12,243 bases of DNA from Chitinivibrionales bacterium (GCA_030593665.1 JAUVGS010000011.1:1-12243); one strand, 5' to 3'. Shown: positions 1-7,820, counted from the stretch's first letter. A program made the numbers and translations. The notes: generated from the sequence alone by a model not told the origin.

Positions 1-2705
1 ATGTTAAATACCGGCAGGGTCTGGATATGCAGGGAAAAAAAAGCATGCGTGTTTTTTCACCCGGAACACCTGATTCAGGGATTGTTCAGTATCAGTTACA
101 CAACCTGCCGGTTGAAAAGACCTATATTTTTCGCATTGCTTCAGATGACCGGAATCTGCACCTTATTGAAACCATTTCAGCGGGTGGAACGTATACGTGG
201 GTTGATACTGCAGGTATTGGTATTCAATACATAATCAGCACGACTTCCGGATTATTGTCAGTATCGAATAGTATGGAAGAGTATTATGCCGGCAAGGAAG
301 TTTCAAATGAAATAGTTGATCTGCGCAATACGAATAATATGTCTGACTATATTATTATTACGCATAGCACGTTTAAAAATCAGGCGAATGATCTTGCTGA
401 TCATAAAAGCTCAATCAATAGGTTTACCAATCCGCGAGTCGTAGATGTTGAGAATATCTACCGGGAGTTTTCCGGCGGGAATCAGGACCTGTCGGCACTA
501 CGTAATTTTCTTTTTTACGCGGCGAATTTCTGGACGCCGGTAACCATCGACGATGATCCGGGACCGGATTATGTAGTGCTTTTTGGGAATGGCCATTATG
601 ACTATAAAAACTATTCTACGCAGGAGAAGCTTTATATACCGACTGCCCAGATTAATATGTCGAGTTCATATAAATGTGTTGAGGATTTTTTCAGTTGCAT
701 TGATAGTGGTCACGTTTTAGATGGTAATATTGCTCCGCACCTGTTCCTTGGCAGGATACCGTGTAATAACACGATTGAAGCGCGGAATGTCGTTGATAAG
801 ATAGTTGATATGGAAGGTTCCGATGCAGACTGGGGTGCCTGGCGAAACAGGGTGCTGCTTGTCTCTGATGATGACAGGCAGGGCTTTGAAAAAGATTATA
901 TTGCCCACTATATCGGCAATGAAGATATTGACCGAAGGATCAGAGAGCAGCGGCCGGCAACTGAGATTAGAAAGGTTATTCTTTTTGAGTATGAATGGAA
1001 TGAGCTGTTTCAAAAGCCGGAAGCAACCGCCGCACTGCTTAATGAATTTAATAGGGGTAGTGCTATTGTAAATTATTTCGGGCATGGGAACCAGAGCGCC
1101 TGGGCGGATGAAGGCGTCCTCAATAAAGATAAAGTCGTCATGTTCACCAACCATAAGCGGTATCCGATTGTCAATTCCTTTTCCTGCGCGGTAGCCTATT
1201 TTGACAAACCGGATATGACCAGTCTTTCTGAATTAATGATAACCACGGCAAATGCAGGCGCGATCGCAACAATTGCCAGTGCCCGAACCGCATTCGCAAC
1301 CGCGAATACTGAAATGTCCAAAGAGTTTTTCCGTATTTTTTTTCAAAATGACACCTCGTGGACAGTGGGACAGGCATACAGTTTTACCAAATTGACAAAG
1401 AATCTGAAACATTATGTACTGCTTGGCGATCCTTCAATAAAGTTTATAGAACTTACCGATTCCGTGACAATGGATATTATTCAAGCGGATGGTTCTCCGC
1501 TCCCCTATGATACCTTGATAACTGTTGATACGATATGGCAGGTAAACGATTCTAATAGCGTTGAAACTATTATCATTGACACGCTCATCAACAAGAAGTT
1601 GAGTGCGTTGCAGCAAGTTACCGTACGGGGTACGATCCTGAATAACAATACAGTCAACACGTTGTTCGGGACATCAGGGCAGCCGGCTTATGTGCAGTTG
1701 GGGCTCTATAATCCTGTTCAGGATTCTGTGAAACGAAAGGACGGCGGCACCTTCTCCGATCCAACCTACTGTTTGGCCGGGACACCGGTATTTGTCGGAA
1801 AGCTTGAGGTAGCGCAAGGCCGGTTTGAGCAAAAAATACTGATACCACGCAATGTTGCTTTTAACAAGCCGAAAGTAACTTTGACCGCCTATGCATATAC
1901 CGGGAAGGATTTTGGCTTGGGCCATAAAGGAGACCTGATTTTCAAAGGTTCCGGAGACAGCCTGGTGACGAATAGTGACGGGCCGAGAATTACTGTCAGG
2001 CCGGTGTATAATCTTGATAATTTCAACTCGCAGGCTGGCTTTACTGATAAGATAAGTTCTTTTCTGCCGCTCGAATGTGAAATTAGTGTCTGGGATGAAA
2101 ATGGCATCGATGTATCCGGCCTTGGCCCTGATGAAGGACTCACGTATGAAATTAATGGCAAACGGCACAATATTAATCATAAATTCACCTTCGATGAGGG
2201 AGAGTTTACAAAAGGACGTGCGAATGTCGTCTTTGATGAGAAAGTACTGGAGACCGGCACCTATGAAATGATGATCAGGGCACAGGATTTACTCGGTAAA
2301 GTTTCAAAGGAGGCTATAACCCTCGAAATTCTGAACGAGGAAGATTTTAAACTTGGCCATGTGTTTAATTATCCCAATCCGGTGAGAATGGGAGGCATGA
2401 CCAAATTCTATTTCTATCATTCAAATACCTTCTTCGAAATACATATTAAAGAAACGTCGATATCAATAAATCCGAGGATATCATGTTCCATAAAGATATT
2501 TACTTTATCGGGAAAATTAATCAAGGTGTTTCATAATGCAACAAATGGTCAACCATGGGATTTAACGGATCAGAGAGGCAATAGATTACCGCCGAATATC
2601 TATTTGTACCGTGTGACAGCAAAGATGCTGGGAGGCGGCGTGTCCGGGAATGAAAAAATCGTTAAAAGCCCGATTAGAAAGCTCGTTATTCATCCTCCCC
2701 GGTAA
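1..2705 (+). CDS. porU: PorU-like C25 (gingipain-family) T9SS sortase, 5'-partial
   Basis: The frame is open to the left edge (first full codon at position 3), so the N-terminus is missing; the first in-window ATG is at 27. Residues below are numbered from that ATG. The central region is a gingipain-like peptidase C25 domain: a D-Y-V-V-L-F-G-N-G-H-Y-D-Y stretch, then N-Y-F-G-H353-G, then S-F-S-C387-A. His353 and Cys387 are the expected catalytic pair. The C-terminal ~120 residues (Y-P-N-P-V, later I-K-I-F-T-L-S-G-K-L and a W-D-L-T-D-Q-R-G-N turn) form a FlgD/T9SS-type beta domain. In known systems PorU sits on the outer surface, removes C-terminal sorting domains from secreted cargo and attaches the cargo to the cell surface. 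The size, the C25 core and the C-terminal domain fit PorU better than a secreted gingipain, but a cargo C25 protease remains possible. A segment of about 20 residues in the C-terminal domain (around residues 800-822) looks like an insertion. No other T9SS gene is in the window. Confidence 0.85.
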   Translation, partial: VKYRQGLDMQGKKSMRVFSPGTPDSGIVQYQLHNLPVEKTYIFRIASDDRNLHLIETISAGGTYTWVDTAGIGIQYIISTTSGLLSVSNSMEEYYAGKEVSNEIVDLRNTNNMSDYIIITHSTFKNQANDLADHKSSINRFTNPRVVDVENIYREFSGGNQDLSALRNFLFYAANFWTPVTIDDDPGPDYVVLFGNGHYDYKNYSTQEKLYIPTAQINMSSSYKCVEDFFSCIDSGHVLDGNIAPHLFLGRIPCNNTIEARNVVDKIVDMEGSDADWGAWRNRVLLVSDDDRQGFEKDYIAHYIGNEDIDRRIREQRPATEIRKVILFEYEWNELFQKPEATAALLNEFNRGSAIVNYFGHGNQSAWADEGVLNKDKVVMFTNHKRYPIVNSFSCAVAYFDKPDMTSLSELMITTANAGAIATIASARTAFATANTEMSKEFFRIFFQNDTSWTVGQAYSFTKLTKNLKHYVLLGDPSIKFIELTDSVTMDIIQADGSPLPYDTLITVDTIWQVNDSNSVETIIIDTLINKKLSALQQVTVRGTILNNNTVNTLFGTSGQPAYVQLGLYNPVQDSVKRKDGGTFSDPTYCLAGTPVFVGKLEVAQGRFEQKILIPRNVAFNKPKVTLTAYAYTGKDFGLGHKGDLIFKGSGDSLVTNSDGPRITVRPVYNLDNFNSQAGFTDKISSFLPLECEISVWDENGIDVSGLGPDEGLTYEINGKRHNINHKFTFDEGEFTKGRANVVFDEKVLETGTYEMMIRAQDLLGKVSKEAITLEILNEEDFKLGHVFNYPNPVRMGGMTKFYFYHSNTFFEIHIKETSISINPRISCSIKIFTLSGKLIKVFHNATNGQPWDLTDQRGNRLPPNIYLYRVTAKMLGGGVSGNEKIVKSPIRKLVIHPPR

Positions 2706-2805
2706 GCGAAGCGTGGATGCGTAAAAGCGTGAAGCGTAAAACGAGAGACACTCATCATTTAATGGCAATTACTTTCGAATTCCCACAAGATATTGAGTAA
2801 TTACG
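2706..2805 (+). repeat. Intergenic repeat family 1, copy A
   Basis: This begins at the base after the porU stop codon and fills nearly the whole 107-bp gap before the convergent membrane gene. The left part is built of short GAAGCGT/GCGTAAA-like units. From about 2739 it becomes a defined block whose 55-bp core (2751-2805) matches the reverse complement of 6190-6244 at 49 of 55 positions; all six differences are transitions. The element is non-coding. No transposase or clear terminal inverted repeat is seen. No separate intrinsic terminator was found for porU or for the facing gene, so the element may have taken that place (inference). Confidence 0.8.
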
Positions 2806-2812
2806 TTTTACT

Positions 2813-4396
2813 CTAATTGCGCTGAAACAAAACTGCATGCGGAATGTCATCCCGGACAAAGGCATCATCCTTATATGAATAGAGCGAATACTCACCATAC
2901 ACTTTCCTGATTATAATCGGATCTAAATTATACCGCTCAATAAAATCAGTTCGACCGAATATAAGTGATGATTGTAATAATCTCCGCACGCCTGTTTCAT
3001 TATAAAACTTAAGCCCTTTATAACTGAAAAAATTCTCATCATTATAAAGATCCTGTGCTGCGAAATGAATATGAGGATGTTTCACTTGCAATGATCTCGC
3101 CACTATCGGACAGGTCCGGTCAATTAACACATACTTTTTCTTATAAAACGGATCATTGGTGTTACTCTCAATAGCATCTGAGATAGCACTAATGTGTGCA
3201 TCTACTTTTTCGAGGTATCGATAATGTGACTGTGCCATAAGGTAAACAGATTGTATTCTGTCCAGCCAGATAAAAACAAATCTCTGTTTTCTATATTTGG
3301 GGGCTATATAACTATCTATATCCGGGGATGAATAGGGGGCAAAGGCAAAATAGAATGCCTGCAGGATGATTAAAGAAAGGAGCAGTTTCCTGCGGCAGGT
3401 ATGGCTATGCATCGCCAGAAACATCAGGCACATGACACCTCCGGAAATCAGCAATATGTACCCTTTGGAATAGGCGTAAAAGAGGAACACAAGCAGCGGT
3501 GGCACAATCCAGACCAAAAGGATTTTAACAAAAACAGATATCCGGTCTTTGGGAAAGAAATCCTTACCGGCACTCTCTTTTTTCTCTTTCTTCGGAAAAA
3601 TAAGAATGCCGGCAACTGCTATCAGGAATGAAATCCCTGTCGTAACATTGAAGGAAATGAAACGATACAGATTCTGAGGTAAGGTAAGCGGATCCATTGG
3701 GTCATGCGTTTTATATAATGCTAAATACGGTGACAATCCTCCGGCGGAATAAATCATGGGCACCAGCCATGCAAAAAAGACAAGCACTCCAATACCATGT
3801 GCATACACACATTTCTTCCAATCAATACCGCTATTTCTGTGGTACTCAAACCAGAGATACGCATATAACGGAAAAAGCAGAATGACGGAACTCTGTCTGA
3901 CACCTGCTCCGAAAGCCATAAAAATTGGTAACAAATATGTCCATCGAGATGAAAATCCCAGATATACCAAAGTGACACTGAAGAAAAGATCAAACGAGTA
4001 GATCTCAGTGCTGCAGCCAAAGAACCAGACAACCGGGTTCGTTGCGGTAAAAATGGCAACATACAATGCATCGCGTGTACCAATCAATTTCTTAAGGAGT
4101 AAAAACAGCATCCCAATGGCAAGGCCTGAGTAAATAGCCGATAGCAGGGTCATTGCAGTAAACGCTTTACCGGTAATGAGTGTAAGCAGGGATAGAAGTT
4201 TCACATGCACAAAATATCCCGGGAGATGCGGACGGGTATTGACCAGCGAATATGATTTCACTCCCAGGGCGAAATTTGAATCATCAAAGGAGAAGCCATT
4301 ACTGTTCCATGCGGAAAACAATATATATACTACTGTTATGATAGAAGCACAAAGCAGCGCAATAACAAAACGATGCTGAAAAATCTCTTTTTTCAA
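2813..4396 (-). CDS. Multi-pass membrane protein, probable GT-C fold glycosyltransferase
   Basis: This 527-residue protein starts with a hydrophobic helix (about residues 10-29) followed by a loop with D38-D39. It then has an R-P-H-L-P-G-Y-F motif (55-62), about ten further hydrophobic segments up to roughly residue 370, and a soluble C-terminal part (about 385-527). An acidic pair after the first helix plus an H-x-P-G-Y-like motif is typical of lipid-linked-sugar glycosyltransferases (GT-C, PMT/ArnT or DUF2723-like). The likely role is transfer of a sugar from a polyprenyl-phosphate donor on the periplasmic face of the inner membrane; the substrate cannot be told. The start is a TTG codon: AAGGAAG lies about 5 bases upstream and no in-frame ATG lies close by. 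The gene converges with porU, and since T9SS cargo is often glycosylated a link is conceivable, but nothing in the sequence proves one. Confidence 0.65.
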   Translation of the reverse strand: MKKEIFQHRFVIALLCASIITVVYILFSAWNSNGFSFDDSNFALGVKSYSLVNTRPHLPGYFVHVKLLSLLTLITGKAFTAMTLLSAIYSGLAIGMLFLLLKKLIGTRDALYVAIFTATNPVVWFFGCSTEIYSFDLFFSVTLVYLGFSSRWTYLLPIFMAFGAGVRQSSVILLFPLYAYLWFEYHRNSGIDWKKCVYAHGIGVLVFFAWLVPMIYSAGGLSPYLALYKTHDPMDPLTLPQNLYRFISFNVTTGISFLIAVAGILIFPKKEKKESAGKDFFPKDRISVFVKILLVWIVPPLLVFLFYAYSKGYILLISGGVMCLMFLAMHSHTCRRKLLLSLIILQAFYFAFAPYSSPDIDSYIAPKYRKQRFVFIWLDRIQSVYLMAQSHYRYLEKVDAHISAISDAIESNTNDPFYKKKYVLIDRTCPIVARSLQVKHPHIHFAAQDLYNDENFFSYKGLKFYNETGVRRLLQSSLIFGRTDFIERYNLDPIIIRKVYGEYSLYSYKDDAFVRDDIPHAVLFQRN

Positions 4397-4423
4397 ATAG
4401 TCTTCCTTGTGATGTAATTATTG

Positions 4424-4449
4424 TAGAGACGTATAATTATGCGTCTCTA
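4424..4449. repeat. 26-bp near-perfect palindrome upstream of the TTG-start gene
   Basis: Arms TAGAGACG (4424-4431) and CGTCTCTA (4442-4449) are exact reverse complements. The centre ATAATTAT (4433-4440) is itself palindromic, and only the pair at 4432/4441 is mismatched. It lies 28 bp upstream of the TTG start on the - strand and about 245 bp before the FmdB gene. It may be a dimeric-repressor site or a dispersed REP-like palindrome; without other copies these cannot be separated. Confidence 0.6.
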
Positions 4450-4693
4450 ACATGGGAAAAAATATACGTCGTGCATAAATCCAAATATTTATAAATAATG
4501 GTAAGGAGACATATTTTTTATCCTCATAATTTTAAATGGAAGCTCCTGGATTAATCTTAGTAAAAGCTGAAAAGCATTTTCAAATCTTTCAGCTTAACTG
4601 ATATTAATTCCAGAAACTATTTTAATAACCGTTTCTGGCAATGCCATAGTATGAGAGTACGTAGAAGTATACTGATAAGGAGTGTAAGTAGTT
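4450..4693 (+). other. Non-coding leader with two tandem hairpins upstream of the FmdB-obg operon
   Basis: No gene is supported here; the longest start-to-stop frame noted is 18 codons and has no ribosome binding site. Two successive inverted repeats are visible. AAGCTGAAA (4564-4572) pairs with TTTCAGCTT (4587-4595), 9 bp with a 14-nt loop. CCAGAAAC (4610-4617) pairs with GTTTCTGG (4631-4638), 8 bp with a 13-nt loop. Neither is followed by a T-run on the + strand, so they do not look like ordinary terminators. They lie within 130 bp of the FmdB start and could form a structured 5' leader. AAGGAG at 4677-4682 is the probable ribosome binding site, with a long spacing of 11 nt. No convincing -35/-10 pair was identified. 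Confidence 0.45.
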
Positions 4694-5029
4694 ATGCCTA
4701 CCTATGAATACAAATGTAAAAAGTGCGGCCATCAATTTGAAGAGTTTCAGAATATTACTGAAGAACCGTTAAACACCTGCCCGCAAAAGGGTTGCTGCGG
4801 GACTGTGTACCGTATCATTTCATCGGGAGCGGGATTCCTTTTTAAAGGATCGGGATTTTACGAAACTGATTACCGCTCGGATTCATATAAAAAAGCTGCG
4901 GAGGCTGATAAAGGCACAGCCCCCTCATCTTCAACTAAAAGTACCGGTGATAAAAAATCCGATTCGGTCGAGCCATCGCAGAAAAAATCACCTGATAAGA
5001 AATCAGAATCATCGAAAAAAGAGTCATAA
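4694..5029 (+). CDS. FmdB/CxxC_CxxC_SSSS-family zinc-ribbon protein
   Basis: This 111-residue protein opens with [12 protein letters not shown], the signature of the FmdB-type putative regulatory zinc-ribbon family. The Zn ligands are probably C8 and C11 plus C29 and C34 or C35. The second knuckle is odd: C-P-Q-K-G-C-C-G in place of the usual C-P-x-C-G, i.e. two extra residues. An S-S-G-A-G-F-x-F-K-G-S-G-F-Y-x-T-D-Y stretch (43-60) follows, as is usual for the family. Residues from about 65 to the end are a disordered Lys/Ser/Glu/Asp tail. The biochemical role of the family is not established; it is often guessed to be regulatory. obg follows after 26 bp, so the two are probably co-transcribed. 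Confidence 0.85.
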   Translation: MPTYEYKCKKCGHQFEEFQNITEEPLNTCPQKGCCGTVYRIISSGAGFLFKGSGFYETDYRSDSYKKAAEADKGTAPSSSTKSTGDKKSDSVEPSQKKSPDKKSESSKKES

Positions 5030-5055
5030 CTGTAACACTATATATCTTAGTCATT

Positions 5056-6033
5056 ATGTTTATTGACGAAACAGTAATTCATGTCAAAGCGGGCGATGGT
5101 GGTAATGGTTGTTTTTCCCATCTGCGCGAGAAATATATACCGCGAGGCAGGCCAAATGGCGGTGATGGCGGCCGGGGAGGACACGTGTATGCGCAGGGAT
5201 CGGTGCATGCACAGACACTGCTGGACGTCTCCTATCACCGGTCATACACTGCTGATCGCGGCATGCATGGGAAAGGCTCCGACAAGTATGGGAAGAAAGG
5301 TAAGGATACTATCATTCCCATACCCCTGGGAACCATTATCTCTGACAGTACGACAGGTGAAATACTCCACGACTGCGTACAAGCCGGCCAGAAAGTTTTT
5401 CTTGCCAAGGGAGGTCGCGGCGGCAGAGGTAACGGCTCACAGGCAAACCGGAGGAATCCGAATCCCGACCATGCTGAACAGGGGAAACTCGGTGAGGAAA
5501 AAAAACTGCGTTTTGTTCTGAAAGTACTTGCCGATGTCGGACTGGTGGGCAGGCCAAATGCCGGTAAATCAACATTTATCTCCTTAATCTCGCAAGCACA
5601 CCCTAAAATTGCCGACTATCCATTTACCACGACAAAACCCCACCTGGGCATTGTAAAAATTCCTCATGAATTCGAAAGCTTTGTTGTGGCAGATATTCCC
5701 GGACTCATAGAAGGTTCCTACACCGGGAAAGGTCTCGGTATTCGTTTCCTCAAACATATTGAAAGAACCCGGGTTCTTGCCGTTATGGTTGAAGCAACAG
5801 TCGAGGATCCCCAGGCGGAAGCAGAAATGCTTATCCATGAACTTAAACAGTACAGTCCGGCCCTTGCAGAAAAACCGAAATGTTTCATTCTGACCAAAAT
5901 TGATCTTATTCCGGAAGGTTCCCTCAAAAAACTTTCCGACTGGTTTTTTATATCTTCCATTACAAAATCGGGGATTCAGGATGTGATCTATACATTTAAG
6001 AAACTGATCGATGAGACCGATAAGGAAAATTAA
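5056..6033 (+). CDS. obg: GTPase Obg (CgtA), ribosome assembly
   Basis: This is a 325-residue protein with the standard Obg layout. The N-terminal glycine-rich Obg fold covers about 1-158, with G-D-G-G-N-G, G-G-D-G-G-R-G-G and K-G-G-R-G-G-R-G-N runs. The G domain follows: P-loop G-R-P-N-A-G-K-S at 165-172, switch I around Y-P-F-T-T-T (188-193), G3 D-I-P-G at 213-216, G4 T-K-I-D at 280-283 and G5 near I-S-S at 299-301. G4 has Thr in the usual Asn position. There is no C-terminal OCT domain. Obg acts in the cytoplasm in late maturation of the 50S subunit and in stress control. No Shine-Dalgarno match is visible in the 26-bp gap after the FmdB gene, so translation may rely on coupling. The ATG at 5056 gives the canonical M-F-I-D-E start. 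Confidence 0.97.
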   Translation: MFIDETVIHVKAGDGGNGCFSHLREKYIPRGRPNGGDGGRGGHVYAQGSVHAQTLLDVSYHRSYTADRGMHGKGSDKYGKKGKDTIIPIPLGTIISDSTTGEILHDCVQAGQKVFLAKGGRGGRGNGSQANRRNPNPDHAEQGKLGEEKKLRFVLKVLADVGLVGRPNAGKSTFISLISQAHPKIADYPFTTTKPHLGIVKIPHEFESFVVADIPGLIEGSYTGKGLGIRFLKHIERTRVLAVMVEATVEDPQAEAEMLIHELKQYSPALAEKPKCFILTKIDLIPEGSLKKLSDWFFISSITKSGIQDVIYTFKKLIDETDKEN

Positions 6034-6189
6034 TTCTAAAAACCCAGTTACAATTCACCGCAGAGTACACAGAGAAAAAAAGGAAATAGATTATTTTATA
6101 AACAAATGATTTCACTAAAAAATAATGATACTTAAATGATGGTAATAGTTTCATGATTTAGTATTCGTCAACACGCCGCTCTCTGCGCT
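6034..6189. other. Convergent gap between obg and the rimO-end repeat
   Basis: This is AT-rich and without a supported gene. It is bounded by short inverted motifs: CGCAGAG at 6059-6065, inside CACCGCAGAG followed by ACACAGAG, and CTCTGCG at 6181-6187. The look is that of repetitive intergenic filler rather than of a terminator. No stable hairpin plus T-run was found after the obg stop. Confidence 0.4.
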
Positions 6190-6308
6190 CGTAACTACTC
6201 AACATTTTGTAAGAATTCGAAAGTGATTGCCATTAAATGATGAGCGTTTCTCGTTTCTCGTTTCTCGTCGTTCGTTTCACACATCACGCTTCACGAGCAA
6301 CGCTTCGC
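6190..6308 (-). repeat. Intergenic repeat family 1, copy B (overlaps the rimO 3' end)
   Basis: Read on the - strand this starts GCGAAGCGT like copy A and passes through GTGAAGCG/GAAACG units, including ACGAGAA repeated in tandem. It ends in the 55-bp core (6190-6244) that matches 2751-2805 at 49 of 55 positions. It is about 19 bp longer than copy A because of the tandem ACGAGAA-type units. The last five codons of rimO and its TGA stop lie within the element, so its first bases are coding here and non-coding in copy A. Confidence 0.8.
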
Positions 6309-7574
6309 AAACAAGTCATAATCATCAGCATCAATAATCTGTACTTTTGAAAAACTGCCTATCTTAACGTTGCCGTCAACAAGAAATACCTGGCCGTCAA
6401 TTTCCGGAGCATCTCCCTGAGTTCTTCCCTGGAACGTATAATCAGGTATATCACTTACACGGTCAATAATAATTTCCATAGTGGTACCGATATGTGATTC
6501 ACAGATTTCTCTGCTGATCTCCTTTTGAACGTCCATAAGCAATTCGCATCGTCTTTGAACGGTAGTATTCCGCGGGCGCGGTTGCATGGTATATGCCTTT
6601 GTTCCTTCTTCAGGTGAGAAGGGAAAAACCCCTGCTTTTTCAAAGCGGGCCCATTCGACAAAGGCAAGCAGTTGCTGAAAGTGGGCATGCGTTTCTCCGG
6701 GAAATCCAAGGATAAAAGCAGTCCTGATGGTTGCATCAGGAACGCGAGTGCGAATACGTTCTATGGTCCGGTGGATATCTTTTGACCGGGGAGGAGTACG
6801 GTTCATTTTTCTCAGAATCGGATTTGCAATGTGCTGAATCGGTATATCAAAATAGGAACAGAGACGTTTTTCAGAAGCCACCAGATTACATAGATCATCG
6901 CTGATATAGCGGGGATGGAGATACATCATTCGTATCCAGTGGAATGTAGTGTCACGCAGGAGTTTTTCAAGAAGGTGCGTAAGCGATGAGTTACAATCCT
7001 GTCCATAGAACGAGGTATCCTGTGATACGATAATACATTCCTGCACCCCCTGTTCCGACAGCCATTGCGCTTCTTCAAGTATCGATGCACAGGAACGGCT
7101 CTGAAACGGCCCCCTGATTGAAGGAATTATACAATACGTACAGCGGTGTGAACAGCCGTCTGATATTTTAAGATACTGAGTGGCAAAAGGTTCCGTTAAA
7201 TTCCGCTGAAACGAGGAGGTACCGGTTGTTTTGAAATAGTGGTCAAGTTCTTCCTGCCAGTTGTTTATACCTATCCACAGATTAACTTCAGGGAATTCCA
7301 TTTGTATCTTTGCCCGATACCGTTCAGAGAAACAGCCTGAGACAATGAGTGTAGTGCATACGCCCTCCTTTTTATACCGTGCCATCTCAAGAGTAGTATT
7401 AATAGCTTCTTCTGTAGCTTCCAGGATGAAGGTGCAGGTATTGACGATGATTATATTTGCCTGTGCAAAGTCATCAACCAGGGTAAAACCACCGGATTGC
7501 AGATATGAAAGAATAAAATCACCGTCAACGAGGTTTTTACTGCATCCGAGGTTATTAAGTGCTACTGTCTTCAT
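6291..7574 (-). CDS. rimO: Ribosomal protein S12 methylthiotransferase RimO
   Basis: This 427-residue radical-SAM enzyme adds a methylthio group to the conserved Asp of ribosomal protein S12, using two [4Fe-4S] clusters. The MTTase N-terminal domain carries C11 (in N-N-L-G-C-S-K-N-L-V-D), C47 (N-T-C-T-F) and C81 (S-G-C-F). The radical-SAM motif is C141-S-H-R-C145-T-Y-C148. The last ~60 residues are a TRAM-like domain. L-G-C-S-K-N-L-V-D marks RimO rather than MiaB; the usual following S-E is G-D here. The ATG at 7574 is preferred over a TTG nine bases upstream because M-K-T-V-A-L-N-N-L-G is a typical start. Neither has a clear Shine-Dalgarno. The final residues A-K-R-C-S are encoded by the repeat at 6190-6308. 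It converges with obg, another ribosome-related gene. Confidence 0.95.
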   Translation of the reverse strand: MKTVALNNLGCSKNLVDGDFILSYLQSGGFTLVDDFAQANIIIVNTCTFILEATEEAINTTLEMARYKKEGVCTTLIVSGCFSERYRAKIQMEFPEVNLWIGINNWQEELDHYFKTTGTSSFQRNLTEPFATQYLKISDGCSHRCTYCIIPSIRGPFQSRSCASILEEAQWLSEQGVQECIIVSQDTSFYGQDCNSSLTHLLEKLLRDTTFHWIRMMYLHPRYISDDLCNLVASEKRLCSYFDIPIQHIANPILRKMNRTPPRSKDIHRTIERIRTRVPDATIRTAFILGFPGETHAHFQQLLAFVEWARFEKAGVFPFSPEEGTKAYTMQPRPRNTTVQRRCELLMDVQKEISREICESHIGTTMEIIIDRVSDIPDYTFQGRTQGDAPEIDGQVFLVDGNVKIGSFSKVQIIDADDYDLFAKRCS

Positions 7575-7596
7575 GTTATGCAATCAAAGAAAATGT

Positions 7597-7715
7597 GTAA
7601 GCGTTCACAGGTTCAGGGCTCCCCGTTCAGAGGCTAAATCGATTTTTCTGTGAAAAACCGTTGTGAATGATGCTTGGGTTTGTAAATTTTGGATTTCAAC
7701 CTCTGAACGGTTACG
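7597..7715. repeat. Intergenic repeat family 2: MITE-like element with terminal inverted repeats
   Basis: The left end (7597-7615) and the reverse complement of the right end (7697-7715) match over about 19 bp with three mismatches; both are of the form GTAASCGTTCASAGGTT. The left 31 bp also match 11892-11922 at 29 of 31 positions. The element is flanked by the 10-bp direct repeat GAAAATGTGT (7589-7598 and 7715-7724), as a target-site duplication would be, although these overlap the ends by one or two bases. It carries no ORF of note and lies about 23 bp upstream of the rimO start. It could therefore have displaced or supplied the rimO promoter (inference). Confidence 0.55.
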
Positions 7716-7762
7716 AAAATGTGTTATAAAAATTTAATTCCATACAAACAATCGCTCAATTT

Positions 7763-7794
7763 AGTACCTTAGAAATTATTTTCGTGAAGGTACT
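7763..7794. other. Hairpin in the rimO/SPOR gap
   Basis: AGTACCTT (7763-7770) and AAGGTACT (7787-7794) form an 8-bp stem with a 16-nt loop. It lies between the MITE-like element and the terminator of the SPOR lipoprotein gene. Its role is unknown; it may be a transcript-end structure or a site for a DNA-binding protein. The rest of 7716-7820 shows no gene. Confidence 0.35.
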
Positions 7795-7820
7795 TACTTG
7801 CAGTTTGTCTGCGTTAGGGT

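Noticed and set aside
1..234. 77-codon ORF at the left edge
   Set aside because: It is a shadow of the porU frame, which is open through the left edge and has clear C25 features.
2706..2750. Short GAAGCGT-type direct repeats as a possible CRISPR array
   Set aside because: Units are only 7-9 bp, irregular and without spacers of constant length; no cas gene is present.
4498..4554. 18-codon plus-strand ORF upstream of the FmdB gene
   Set aside because: No ribosome binding site and no protein-like pattern.
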